A stretch of DNA of 33,073 bases from an uncultured bacterium (GTDB lineage: Bacteria; Patescibacteriota; Minisyncoccia; Phycocordibacterales; JAACPR01). The stretch is from positions 1 through 33,073 of the forward strand of contig CALLZK010000014.1 of assembly GCA_937858275.1 (NCBI GenBank). Reading direction: 5' to 3'. Both the position numbers and the translations under genes were made by a program. A model generated the notes under the pieces. It was not told the DNA's origin. It searched no databases and worked only from the letters and a program-made list of their open reading frames with translations. Shown piece by piece: positions 1 through 8,515 of the stretch; position 1 is the first letter of the stretch; each line of letters begins with the position of its first letter.

Positions 1-2142
1 ATCTTCGTTTGTGATTGAGATTGTTGGGGCTGGTAAGGCAGTTCCACTACCATCACCAGTTCCAGAACCTCCATCAGTTCCAGAACCGCCGCCGTCACCA
101 GTTCCAGAACCGCCGCCATCGTCAGTTCCGCCAGAATTACCGTCTCCCGGATCAATATAAGGTCTTTCACAAGAGGCATAGGATACATTATCTACAATAT
201 TCCAATCTGTATGACATGTCCATGTCCAAGGACCCGAACCAGAAAGACTCGAGCTGGATCCGGGCAAACAAAGTGGCGATTGTGGTGCAGTACTTCCTGC
301 AACAATAGCACTTGGATGACATTGACCGTATGATTTTACAACATAAGGATAAGAACCTATAGCCGGTTCAGCTTCCCACCACCAATCAGAAGATCCACAA
401 CTAGATGTTCCGGCAATACAACCAAGAACCATTCTGTAATTTATATTTTTTGTACCGGTAGTATTTGGTGCGGTCAAATTATTTCTAGAATAATCTGTAT
501 ATCCTGTAAAATAATATGTTGAACCGGCCGTACCGCCACCCACATGTTGCCAACTCTCTGTGCGGTTATTATCAAAATTAGATTTTATAGAATTAAAACC
601 ATTGTTACAAGCCCAAAAAGAAATTGAGCCTGAAGTAGAAAACTTTGATCCTGGAGTTTGATTTGGAATTGCATTTGCCGTAACTATAATATATCTATTT
701 CCTATCAAATTATGTCTTTGAGAATATGCATTAGCATTATGCATCTTTGATAAATAAATTAATCCCAAAACAATCAATAAAACAAAAGCTAATATCAAAA
801 CGGTTTTGTTGTTAAGATTTTTTTTGGATAGTAAAAATAAAATAATTAAAATTAGTAAAATTATTAACATTAATATATAAAACCAATTATTTTTTATTAG
901 ATTAAATATTGTATTTTGATTTGTAAATATAATTTCATCGTTAATTGTTTTTGAACTATATTTTGCCAAAATATTACCATCTTTTGACAAAATAACTTCT
1001 GTTTCTATTGAATTTGAATTTACTTTTGATTTAATTTGAACATCTTTAATTGATTGCTGATAAAAATCATGTTCGAACTTTAATTCACCTATCAAATCAC
1101 CTTTCTCATTTTTTGATATTACATAAACTTCAACAGAACCTTCTCGATCTTCAATATTGCCCTGATTAAGAAAAAATTCTCTCATATCTAGAGGGTTTCC
1201 AGATGCAAATATGTTTATATTTAAGATTTCACCTGCAGAAATATAATTTTTGTCGTGTTTAATGTGATGTATTACAAATAAATCACCATCGGATACAATA
1301 TATCTTGCCGGTATCATTGGAGAAACAATCTTATTATCTTGATTTCTAATTATTGTTTCAGATAGAAAAACATTCTTTCCCAATTCTTTATTAGTTGGTA
1401 AATTTAAAAGTACTTTTTTCGACTCATTTGGTGAAAGTAATATTTTATCTTGATTTACTATATTTATTGGATCTTTTCTGTTTGAATCTCTTTCGAAAAT
1501 AGCTGTTTGTGGATACAATTCATGTGTTAAGTTAGAAGAATTTACAATCGTAAAAGTTAAAAAAACTTTTTCATTTTCATAAATAAACGGCCCCTCAGAA
1601 ACAAAAAATTCTTGTTCTTGATTGGTATCGTTTTCTATAACTAATATTTTTGGATTTAAAACATCAAAAAATTGAGCACTGTTTTTTATTTCAATTTTTT
1701 GATCTATAAAACCAAGAGAAATTCCATCTTTGTTAGTTACTCTTATTTTTATACCCGCATCTTTTTCTGATCTAATTGCTTCTGGTAATTTTATAGAAAA
1801 ATTAACAATTTTAGACTCAAGAGGTTTAAAATTTTCTGGACCAATTATGTTATATAAGTAGGTCATTTTTGCAACACCATTTTCGTCATAATTACCATCC
1901 ACGGATATTCTATAATAAATATCAGATTCTATAAAATTTCTACTATTTTTAACCTCAAAACTTCCCGACAAAATTTCTCCAGCATTATACACATCGCCAT
2001 TCAATGTAATTGATGTTGGCTGAACAAACGGCAAAACATTTTCAGAACTTGTTTGAGAATTAACTCTTATATCGAAACTCAAAAACAGAAATACGGGAAT
2101 TAAGAAAATGACCAAAAAACACAGCAATTTTTTAATTTTCAT
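1..2142 (-). CDS. Large exported surface protein, 3' end outside window
   Basis: An uninterrupted reading frame of 714 codons runs from an ATG at 2142 to the window edge, so only the N-terminal part is visible. Residues 1-30 look like a signal peptide (KIKK, then a hydrophobic run, then Ser-Gln). Residues 30-415 are a beta-rich, Asn/Lys/Glu-rich extracellular stretch without recognisable catalytic motifs, probably Ig-like or surface-layer-like domains. Two hydrophobic segments follow at 420-438 and 447-466, and the second ends in an ANA-Y (472/473) signal-peptidase-like site. A Cys-containing segment comes next, with a WWW run and SGSGPWTWTC ending at Cys643. I know that last module from repeats in large Patescibacteria surface proteins. 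Residues about 670-701 are a Gly/Ser/Thr/Asp linker built from repeats of GSGTGDGG type. Start choice: the ATG gives a normal signal peptide, and a TATAAT lies 35 nt upstream. Function unknown; surface adhesion or cell-wall display is inference. Confidence 0.85.
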   Translation of the reverse strand, partial: MKIKKLLCFLVIFLIPVFLFLSFDIRVNSQTSSENVLPFVQPTSITLNGDVYNAGEILSGSFEVKNSRNFIESDIYYRISVDGNYDENGVAKMTYLYNIIGPENFKPLESKIVNFSIKLPEAIRSEKDAGIKIRVTNKDGISLGFIDQKIEIKNSAQFFDVLNPKILVIENDTNQEQEFFVSEGPFIYENEKVFLTFTIVNSSNLTHELYPQTAIFERDSNRKDPINIVNQDKILLSPNESKKVLLNLPTNKELGKNVFLSETIIRNQDNKIVSPMIPARYIVSDGDLFVIHHIKHDKNYISAGEILNINIFASGNPLDMREFFLNQGNIEDREGSVEVYVISKNEKGDLIGELKFEHDFYQQSIKDVQIKSKVNSNSIETEVILSKDGNILAKYSSKTINDEIIFTNQNTIFNLIKNNWFYILMLIILLILIILFLLSKKNLNNKTVLILAFVLLIVLGLIYLSKMHNANAYSQRHNLIGNRYIIVTANAIPNQTPGSKFSTSGSISFWACNNGFNSIKSNFDNNRTESWQHVGGGTAGSTYYFTGYTDYSRNNLTAPNTTGTKNINYRMVLGCIAGTSSCGSSDWWWEAEPAIGSYPYVVKSYGQCHPSAIVAGSTAPQSPLCLPGSSSSLSGSGPWTWTCHTDWNIVDNVSYASCERPYIDPGDGNSGGTDDGGGSGTGDGGGSGTDGGSGTGDGSGTALPAPTISITNED
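41..133 (-). repeat. Gly/Ser/Thr-rich linker repeat within the surface protein
   Basis: In-frame imperfect repeats of about 24 and 15 bp encode a flexible linker (residues about 670-701 of the surface protein) with the recurring peptide GGGSGT or GGSGTGD. The repeat is GC-richer than the surrounding gene. Such linkers separate domains in exported proteins. Slippage here could vary the linker length. Confidence 0.7.
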
Positions 2143-2177
2143 AAATTTATTTTTATTATTAATAATTATATAGATTT

Positions 2178-2183
2178 ATTATA
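2178..2183 (-). promoter_or_regulatory. Possible -10 box for the surface-protein gene
   Basis: A perfect TATAAT on the minus strand lies 35 nt before the surface-protein ATG and just past the groEL terminator. No good -35 hexamer is visible at 16-18 bp. In DNA this AT-rich, such matches also arise by chance. Confidence 0.35.
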
Positions 2184-2187
2184 CACT

Positions 2188-2214
2188 AAAAAACCGCCGA
2201 TTTGGCGATTTTTT
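2188..2214 (-). terminator. Rho-independent terminator after groEL
   Basis: A hairpin with a CGCC/GGCG core is extended by A/T pairs on both sides and followed on the minus strand by a run of six T. It lies about 40 bp past the groEL stop codon. Because the flanks are A and T tracts, it could also work on the other strand. Confidence 0.7.
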
Positions 2215-2252
2215 AAATAAATGTGGATAAGATTTGGAAAAATAACCCCAAA

Positions 2253-3905
2253 TTACATCATGCCCGGCATTCCGCCCATTCCGTGATCGTGATTATGTTC
2301 TTGTTTTGGTTCTGGTTTATCAGCAATTGCGACTTCTGTAGTCAACAAAGTTCCAGCAGCACTAGCCGCATTTTGAACACCTGTTCTTGTAACTTTTACA
2401 GGATCAATTATTCCAGCCACAAACATATCGTCAACCATTTTATCTTTTAGAGCATCATAACCAAAATTTGCTTTTCCATTCATTACATTTTCAACAATAA
2501 CAGAACCGTCATCCTTTCCAGCATTCATTGCAATTTGTTTAAGTGGTTTTTTCAAAGCATTAATAACAATTTTGTAACCAATTTTTTCTTCTTCAGTCAT
2601 CTTTGATTCATTTTTTGAAAGATTTTCAGAAAGTTTTTTTGATGCTTTTGCCAAAGCACTACCACCACCCGCAATAATTCCCTCATCAATTGCGGCCTTT
2701 GTGGCATTTACCGCATCTTCTATTTTTAGTTTAAGATACTTCATTTCTGTTTCGGTTGCTGCTCCAACTTTTATAACCGCAACTCCACCAGAAAGTTTCG
2801 CAACTCTTTCTTCTAATTTTTCTTTATCATAATTTGAAGTAGTAGATTTTATTTGAGCTTTTATTTGATTAGCCCTTTCTTCAATTTCTTTTTTCTTTCC
2901 GGCACCACCAACAATAACAGTTTTGTCTTTTGTTGAAATTACTTTTGTGGCTTTACCTAATACTGAAATATCAGCATTTTCAAAAGTCATACCAATATCA
3001 GAACTTATAACAGTTGCACCAACAGTCACGGCAATATCTTGAAGTAAATCTTTTTTACGATCTCCATATCCCGGAGCTTTTATTGCCAAAACATTAAATA
3101 TGCCTCGCAACTTATTAACAACAAATGTCGCAAGTGCTTCGCCTTCTATTTCGTCTGCCATAATTACCAAATCTTTTTGTCCAGCTTTGGCAATTTGTTC
3201 TATTAGAGGTAGAATTTCTTTTATATTTGAAATTTTTTTATCTGTAAGCAAAATTGCGGGATTTTTCATTTCTGATTCCATTCTTTCGGCATTGGTAACC
3301 ATATAAGGAGAAACATATCCCTCGTTAAATTCTAATCCCTGAGCAATTTCAGACTCAACCTCAAAACTTTGGGATTCGTCAACAGTCACAACTCCATTTG
3401 ATCCAACTTTTGAAATTGTTTCTGCAATTATTTTACCCAATTCTTCAGATTCGGCAGAAATTGTTGCCACTTGTTTTATTTCTTCTTTATTTTTGATTGG
3501 TTTTGCTGAAGCTTTTAAAAATTCAACAGCATCACTTGCGGCTTTTTCAATAGCATTTTTTATACCAATAGCATTTGCACCCATATTTGTATATTGCAAA
3601 CCCTCTTCAACCAATGACTCAGTCAAAACTATTGAGGTTGTGGTTCCGTCTCCTGCGATATCATTTGTTTTTGAGGCAACTTCTTTTATAATTTCTGCTC
3701 CCATATTTTCAAATTTATCTTCTAGAGAAATATCTTTTGCAATAGAAACACCATCATTTGTAATTGTCGGAACACCGTAACCCTTATCCAAGACAACATT
3801 TCTACCTCGCGGACCAAGAGTAAATTTGACCGCATCAGCAACAACACTAATTCCATTTTTTAATCTTTTTCTTGCTTCCTGATTAAAAATTATTTGCTTT
3901 GACAT
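2253..3905 (-). CDS. groEL: Chaperonin GroEL (60 kDa)
   Basis: Large-ring chaperonin that refolds proteins in an ATP-driven cage capped by GroES in the cytoplasm. The 550-residue length fits the family. Visible hallmarks are the N-terminal TLGPRGRNVVLDKGYG, the ATP-binding/catalytic GDGTTT near residue 88, IIAGGGSAL in the second equatorial segment, and a Gly-Met tail ending GGMPGMM. The tail also carries an unusual His/Asp patch (HNHDHG) before the GGM repeat. The gene lies 72 bp downstream of groES in the usual order and is followed by a terminator. No Shine-Dalgarno precedes the ATG. No CIRCE element was seen, so HrcA control is not supported. Identification is certain. Confidence 0.98.
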   Translation of the reverse strand: MSKQIIFNQEARKRLKNGISVVADAVKFTLGPRGRNVVLDKGYGVPTITNDGVSIAKDISLEDKFENMGAEIIKEVASKTNDIAGDGTTTSIVLTESLVEEGLQYTNMGANAIGIKNAIEKAASDAVEFLKASAKPIKNKEEIKQVATISAESEELGKIIAETISKVGSNGVVTVDESQSFEVESEIAQGLEFNEGYVSPYMVTNAERMESEMKNPAILLTDKKISNIKEILPLIEQIAKAGQKDLVIMADEIEGEALATFVVNKLRGIFNVLAIKAPGYGDRKKDLLQDIAVTVGATVISSDIGMTFENADISVLGKATKVISTKDKTVIVGGAGKKKEIEERANQIKAQIKSTTSNYDKEKLEERVAKLSGGVAVIKVGAATETEMKYLKLKIEDAVNATKAAIDEGIIAGGGSALAKASKKLSENLSKNESKMTEEEKIGYKIVINALKKPLKQIAMNAGKDDGSVIVENVMNGKANFGYDALKDKMVDDMFVAGIIDPVKVTRTGVQNAASAAGTLLTTEVAIADKPEPKQEHNHDHGMGGMPGMM

Positions 3906-3977
3906 ATTTTTTATAATTTAATTTAAAATTGATAATAAAAATTATATTTTAACTTTAAAAAGTATTCTTTATTAAAT

Positions 3978-4310
3978 TTATTCTGACAAAATTGCAGAAA
4001 TATTTGCAGATCCGACCAAAACATACTTTTTACCTTCAACCTGAATTTTATCTCCCCATGTATATAACACCAAATCACCCACAGAAACTTCTGGCTTCAC
4101 CAATTTTCCATCTATTACACTTCCCGGACCAACAGCTATGACTTTGCCTTTTTTGGTTTCATCCTCTCCCCCAACTCCAACTGGAATAATTATACCAGAA
4201 GCAGTTCTGCTTTCTTCCTTGGAGTCAAAATCTTCTATCAAGACTCTGTCGCCCAATGGTTTTATACCAACATTTATAACTTTGTCTTTTTGATTTTTTT
4301 GTTTTGACAT
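3978..4310 (-). CDS. groES: Co-chaperonin GroES (10 kDa)
   Basis: Heptameric lid of the GroEL cage. The 110-residue protein has the family core (IKPLGDRVLIE, the mobile loop around SRTASGIIIP, GKVIAVGPG, and VGDLVLY near the C terminus). It carries about 14 extra polar residues at the N terminus (KQKNQKDK) compared with the usual form of about 95 residues. It is the first gene of the groESL operon, with a full-consensus promoter about 75 bp upstream. The leader of about 68 nt lacks an SD. Confidence 0.97.
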   Translation of the reverse strand: MSKQKNQKDKVINVGIKPLGDRVLIEDFDSKEESRTASGIIIPVGVGGEDETKKGKVIAVGPGSVIDGKLVKPEVSVGDLVLYTWGDKIQVEGKKYVLVGSANISAILSE

Positions 4311-4384
4311 AAATTTTATTTACAAATTAAATTAATAAAAATCAAACATTAATAAAATTCCTGAACAAACCGATTGACTGCAAA

Positions 4385-4412
4385 ATTATACCTTTAGATT
4401 TTTTACTGTCAA
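4385..4412 (-). promoter_or_regulatory. Consensus promoter of groESL
   Basis: TTGACA (4412-4407), a 16-bp spacer and TATAAT (4390-4385) on the minus strand match the housekeeping sigma-70 consensus at all twelve positions. The predicted transcript start is near 4378. No CIRCE inverted repeat lies between it and groES. Confidence 0.85.
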
Positions 4413-4435
4413 CAAATATATGTTGTAATAAAAAC

Positions 4436-4464
4436 TTGCTTTTATTTTTAAAACTTGCTACTAT
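4436..4464 (+). promoter_or_regulatory. Promoter of secG
   Basis: TTGCTT, a 17-bp spacer and TACTAT (4459-4464) on the plus strand. The predicted start near 4471 is about 10 nt before the secG ATG at 4481. This argues against a longer reading from a TTG at 4436, which would start inside the promoter. Confidence 0.6.
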
Positions 4465-4480
4465 TGAGTTTACTAAATTT

Positions 4481-4708
4481 ATGGCTACTACACTGCCAAT
4501 AATACAAATAGTGCTTTCAGTGATTTTAATCGCTGGAATATTGCTTCAAACAAATGCCGCTGGATTAGGCGGTGCTTTGGGTGGTTCTGATAATATAGAT
4601 GCAGGATATCATACTCGCAGAGGATTTGAAAAATGGTTATTTAACGGAACAATTATCGTGGCCGTATTATTTGTAATAGTTTCATTTATAAACTTTATTG
4701 GTATATAA
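4481..4708 (+). CDS. secG: Preprotein translocase subunit SecG
   Basis: Small membrane subunit that assists SecYEA-driven export. From the ATG at 4481 it is 75 residues. It has two hydrophobic helices (about 5-24 and 51-73) separated by the family's glycine-rich cytoplasmic loop (GLGGALGGSD) and the typical LLQ after helix 1. I preferred this ATG to an in-frame TTG 45 bp upstream, because that would add a non-conserved leader and overlap a promoter. The next gene on the same strand encodes an exported solute-binding protein. Confidence 0.9.
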   Translation: MATTLPIIQIVLSVILIAGILLQTNAAGLGGALGGSDNIDAGYHTRRGFEKWLFNGTIIVAVLFVIVSFINFIGI

Positions 4709-4779
4709 TAGTTACAAAACTTATAGAATTTAGTATTTATTCTGTCATCTACACAAATAAAAATCTAGAAAAATTCGTC

Positions 4780-6549
4780 GTGAATACACAAGAAAATCAA
4801 AAATTAATAAATAAACATTTTCATTTTAAACCACTCAAAAAAATAGAGCAGGTTATAAAATCCTTTTCCGTTTTAGAAAAAATAATTTTTTGGACACTAA
4901 TCACAATTACATCAATCACTGCTTTTGTATTATTTATTAATGTAAATAAAGAATTTTTAATTGATACACCAGCAAGAGGAGGAACTTTAAATGAGGGGGT
5001 TATCGGTACACCAAGATTTATAAATCCACTTCTTGCAGTATCATCGGTTGATCGAGATTTAACATCTCTTATATATTCTGGTCTTTTGAAAAAAACTGCT
5101 TCCGGAGAATTTATTACTGACATAGCAGAAAGTTATAAAATAAGTGATGACAAATTAGAATATAATTTTAAAATAAAAAATAATTTAAAATTTCACGACG
5201 GCAAACCCTTAACTGCCGAAGATGTAATTTTTACAATCTTAAAAGCCAAAGATGCAGAAACTGATAGCTCAAAAAGGGCTGAATGGGACGGTGTTACAAT
5301 TGAAAAAAACAGTGAATTTGAAATAGTTTTTAGATTAAGACAACCGCAAATAAATTTTTTAGAAAGTGCCACCTTGGGAATTTTACCAAAACATCTTTGG
5401 GAAAATATTCCAGCCGGAGGATTTGGTTTGAGTAAATTTAATACAGAACCAATTGGATCTGGTCCTTACAAACTAAAAAATATAAAAAGAGATTCTACCA
5501 ACATTCCAATCAATTACACCCTTTCAGCTTTCAAAGATTATTCTTTAGGAAAACCTTTTATAGACAAAATAGTATTTCATTTTGCCAAAAACGAATTAGA
5601 GCTTCTAAAAATGATTGAGGACAAAAAAATAAATTCAGTTAGCGGTATAAAACCAGAAAATGCCAGTTTATTTTCGAATACAAAAAATATAAATAAAATA
5701 CCACTTCCAAGAATTTTTGGTTTATTCTTTAACCAAAATGAATCAAAAGCACTTGCAGATACAGCGGTCAGAAATGCTCTTGATTTATCAATTTCAAAAC
5801 AAAATATAGTGAATCAAATTTTATTTGGTTTTGCACAAGTAACAGAATCTTCTATTCCCCCACATCTACAAAGTAACCCAAACATATTTTCAACAGAAAA
5901 AGACTTATCAGAAATAGAAAAAGAAAGTGAGGAAAAAATATCAGAAGCTCAAAAAATATTAGAAAGGGCTGGTTGGAAAAAGAATGAGGATGGAATTTAT
6001 GTAATAGAAAAAAATAAAGAAAAAATAATTTTATCAATCACCGTTTCAACAAGTAATGTGCCAGAGCTTTTAAATATCGCAGAATATATTGCACAAACAT
6101 GGAGAAAATTAGGTGCCGAAGTTTCTGTAAAAAGTTTTGAAACACAAGAACTTAATCAGGCAATAATTAGACCCAGAAACTTTGAAGTTCTACTTTTTGG
6201 AATGATAATCAATAATTATTCAGATTTGTATGCATTTTGGCACTCATCTCAAAGATTAGACCCTGGAATAAATATCACAAATTACACAAACATCACAATT
6301 GATAGAATTGTAAGTGAACTGAGAGAAGCTACAGATCTTGAAAGAATAAAAGTTTTGATAGAACAATTTAATCAAGAATTACAAAAAGAAAAACCTGCAA
6401 TATTTTTGTACACACCAGATTTTATATATATAACTCCAAAAAATTTATCTGGCATAGAAAATAAAAAAATCAAAAGTAGCGAAGAACGATTTATAAATGT
6501 TCATAAATGGTTTATGAAGATTGATAAAGTTTGGAAGATATTTAATTAA
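4780..6549 (+). CDS. Membrane-anchored family 5 extracellular solute-binding protein (oligopeptide type)
   Basis: The 589-residue protein starts at GTG. It has a cytoplasmic basic N terminus, one transmembrane anchor at about 34-54 and an external SBP_bac_5 domain from residue 66 onward. Family signatures are RGGTLNEGVIG, FINPLLA, DLTSLIYSGLLK, YNFKIKNNLKFHDGKPLTAEDV and GSGPYKL. Known members bind oligopeptides or nickel and pass them to an ABC importer. No permease or ATPase gene is in this window, so partners must be elsewhere or it acts otherwise. It lies 71 bp after secG and 17 bp before rnj, likely in one transcript. The family is certain; the substrate is unknown. Confidence 0.9.
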   Translation: MNTQENQKLINKHFHFKPLKKIEQVIKSFSVLEKIIFWTLITITSITAFVLFINVNKEFLIDTPARGGTLNEGVIGTPRFINPLLAVSSVDRDLTSLIYSGLLKKTASGEFITDIAESYKISDDKLEYNFKIKNNLKFHDGKPLTAEDVIFTILKAKDAETDSSKRAEWDGVTIEKNSEFEIVFRLRQPQINFLESATLGILPKHLWENIPAGGFGLSKFNTEPIGSGPYKLKNIKRDSTNIPINYTLSAFKDYSLGKPFIDKIVFHFAKNELELLKMIEDKKINSVSGIKPENASLFSNTKNINKIPLPRIFGLFFNQNESKALADTAVRNALDLSISKQNIVNQILFGFAQVTESSIPPHLQSNPNIFSTEKDLSEIEKESEEKISEAQKILERAGWKKNEDGIYVIEKNKEKIILSITVSTSNVPELLNIAEYIAQTWRKLGAEVSVKSFETQELNQAIIRPRNFEVLLFGMIINNYSDLYAFWHSSQRLDPGINITNYTNITIDRIVSELREATDLERIKVLIEQFNQELQKEKPAIFLYTPDFIYITPKNLSGIENKKIKSSEERFINVHKWFMKIDKVWKIFN

Positions 6550-6566
6550 CAAATAATAGAAATAAT

Positions 6567-8477
6567 ATGTATAACGCATCAAATAATAATAGAAGTAATT
6601 ACAACAGAGATTCTAGAAATAACTATAGAACAAATTCAACAACAGGAAATTATCAAAATAGAAACAATCATCATCACAGTAAAACAACCGGCGGTTCGAG
6701 AGTGTCAAGAGTTTCTAGAAAAGCTCCTTCGCTTAGATCAACTCTTAGACAGCAAAGAAATACAAAAATAGCCGATAGACAAAGGGGGATAATGCCTATT
6801 CCACCAGTTGATCAAAACATTAGAATAATAACAATTGGAGGAGTTGAAGAAATCGGAAAAAACATGTTGGCTATAGAAATTGGGCAAGACATCATAATAA
6901 TTGATGCCGGGTTTCAATTTAAAGATGCATCAACTCCCGGAATTGACTACATTTTACCAAATACAAAATATTTAGAAGAAAGAAAAGACAAAATCAGAGG
7001 ACTTTTTGTGACACACGGACACCTAGATCATATAGGGGCGATTCCTTACATATTGGGCAAAATTGGTAATCCGCCTATTTATTCCAGAAAATTCGGAGCA
7101 ATAATGATTCAAAAAAAGATGGAAGATTTTCCCCATCTACCAAAACCAGATATTAGAATTATTGACGGCGACGAGACAGTAAGAGCTGGAGAAATTAGAG
7201 TTGAAACTTTTCCAATTTCACATACTATACCGGATTCAATGGGTCTTATAGTAAAAACAGAACATGGTGATTTGGTTATAATAGAAGATGTTAGAGTTGA
7301 TAACATAGAAGGTGTTCCAACAGAAGAAGAAGTTGAGCACTACAAAAGATTCAAAGACAGAAAAATTCTATTATTAACAATGGATTCAACATCTATAGAA
7401 AAAGCAGGTTTTTCTATTTCAGAAAATGTTGTTATAAAAAATATAGAAAAAATAATTTCTGAAACAAAAAACCGTTTGATTATAGGAACATTTGCCTCTC
7501 AGGTAGAAAGAATCTTAGCAATTATTGATATTGCAAATAGATATGGCAAAAAAGTAGTAGTTGAGGGCAGATCAATGAAATCTAATTTAGAAATTGTAAA
7601 ATATCTTGGACTTATAAAAACAGACAATGTTATACCTGTTTCCGAAATAGAAAAATATCCACCAGATAGAATTGTAATGCTTGTTACGGGAGCCCAGGGA
7701 GAAGAATTTGCCGCACTTATGAGAATGGCAAACAAAAGTCACAAATACATTACCCTAAGAAAAACAGATACCATTTTATTATCATCATCAATTATTCCAA
7801 CCAACTACATGGCAGTTGTAAAATTAAAAGACAGTCTGTACCGCTCTGAAGCAAAAGTTATTACATATTTGGATTCTGATATTCATGCCTCAGGACACGG
7901 TAATCGTGGAGAATTAAAATGGATTCATCAACAAATTCCATACAAATTCTTTGTTCCACTTCACGGAAATCATTTTATGCTAAGACAACATGCTGAGATG
8001 GCAGAATCTATGGGGGTAAAACCAGAAAATATTATAGTTCCAGATAATGGATCAATAATAGAACTAACTGATTCGGGACAAAATATTACAAAACTACCTG
8101 TAAAAGCTCCAAATGAGCCGGTTACGGTTGATGGTTTGGCAGTTGGAACAATACAAGATGTTGTGCTTGAAGATAGACAGCTTTTGGCAGAAGCTGGAAT
8201 ATTTGTGATTGTGGCTAGTGTAAATATCAGAACTGGAAAATTAAAGAAATCACCGGATATAATTTCTCGTGGTTTTGTATATCTGAGAGAGTCTCAGGAA
8301 CTACTAAGAAAAGCACGATTTATAACTCAAAAAAATGTTGAGAATTATTTGGCCAAAAATCAAGGTCCTGTAGATTTTGACAAAATCAAAAAAATATTAA
8401 GTGACGACTTAAGCAAATTCCTGTTTCAGGAAACAGCAAAACAGCCTTTGGTTATACCAGTTATAATTGGTGTATAA
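6567..8477 (+). CDS. rnj: Ribonuclease J
   Basis: Metallo-beta-lactamase/beta-CASP nuclease with endonuclease and 5'-3' exonuclease activity on mRNA and rRNA precursors. The 636-residue protein shows the metal-binding THGHLDH (His150, His152, Asp154, His155), His219 in ISHT, and a bridging Asp241 in EDVRVD, where most relatives read GDFKFD. The beta-CASP part has HASGHG and PLHGNHFML. The C-terminal part includes IISRGFVYLRES. The first 80 residues are a low-complexity Asn/Ser/Arg tail (with HHH at 35-37) rather than part of the fold, probably disordered RNA-binding. Start: ATG without SD, 17 bp after the preceding stop. Confidence 0.95.
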   Translation: MYNASNNNRSNYNRDSRNNYRTNSTTGNYQNRNNHHHSKTTGGSRVSRVSRKAPSLRSTLRQQRNTKIADRQRGIMPIPPVDQNIRIITIGGVEEIGKNMLAIEIGQDIIIIDAGFQFKDASTPGIDYILPNTKYLEERKDKIRGLFVTHGHLDHIGAIPYILGKIGNPPIYSRKFGAIMIQKKMEDFPHLPKPDIRIIDGDETVRAGEIRVETFPISHTIPDSMGLIVKTEHGDLVIIEDVRVDNIEGVPTEEEVEHYKRFKDRKILLLTMDSTSIEKAGFSISENVVIKNIEKIISETKNRLIIGTFASQVERILAIIDIANRYGKKVVVEGRSMKSNLEIVKYLGLIKTDNVIPVSEIEKYPPDRIVMLVTGAQGEEFAALMRMANKSHKYITLRKTDTILLSSSIIPTNYMAVVKLKDSLYRSEAKVITYLDSDIHASGHGNRGELKWIHQQIPYKFFVPLHGNHFMLRQHAEMAESMGVKPENIIVPDNGSIIELTDSGQNITKLPVKAPNEPVTVDGLAVGTIQDVVLEDRQLLAEAGIFVIVASVNIRTGKLKKSPDIISRGFVYLRESQELLRKARFITQKNVENYLAKNQGPVDFDKIKKILSDDLSKFLFQETAKQPLVIPVIIGV

Positions 8478-8500
8478 ATATTTTATTAAAGAGATTTTTT

Positions 8501-8509
8501 TGATATAAT
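8501..8509 (+). promoter_or_regulatory. Extended -10 promoter, leaderless MFS gene
   Basis: TGATATAAT is a perfect extended -10 box. Only six bases separate it from the ATG at 8516, so the start codon would be at or next to the transcript 5' end. Confidence 0.7.
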
Positions 8510-8515
8510 CTCAAA

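Noticed and set aside
15-308. 97-residue ORF rich in His, Gln and Arg on the plus strand
   Set aside because: It is a shadow of the Gly/Ser-linker part of the surface-protein gene on the minus strand; the repeat peptide is biased in every frame.
4436-4480. TTG start giving a 90-residue SecG
   Set aside because: It overlaps the -35 and -10 of a good promoter and adds residues not seen in the family.
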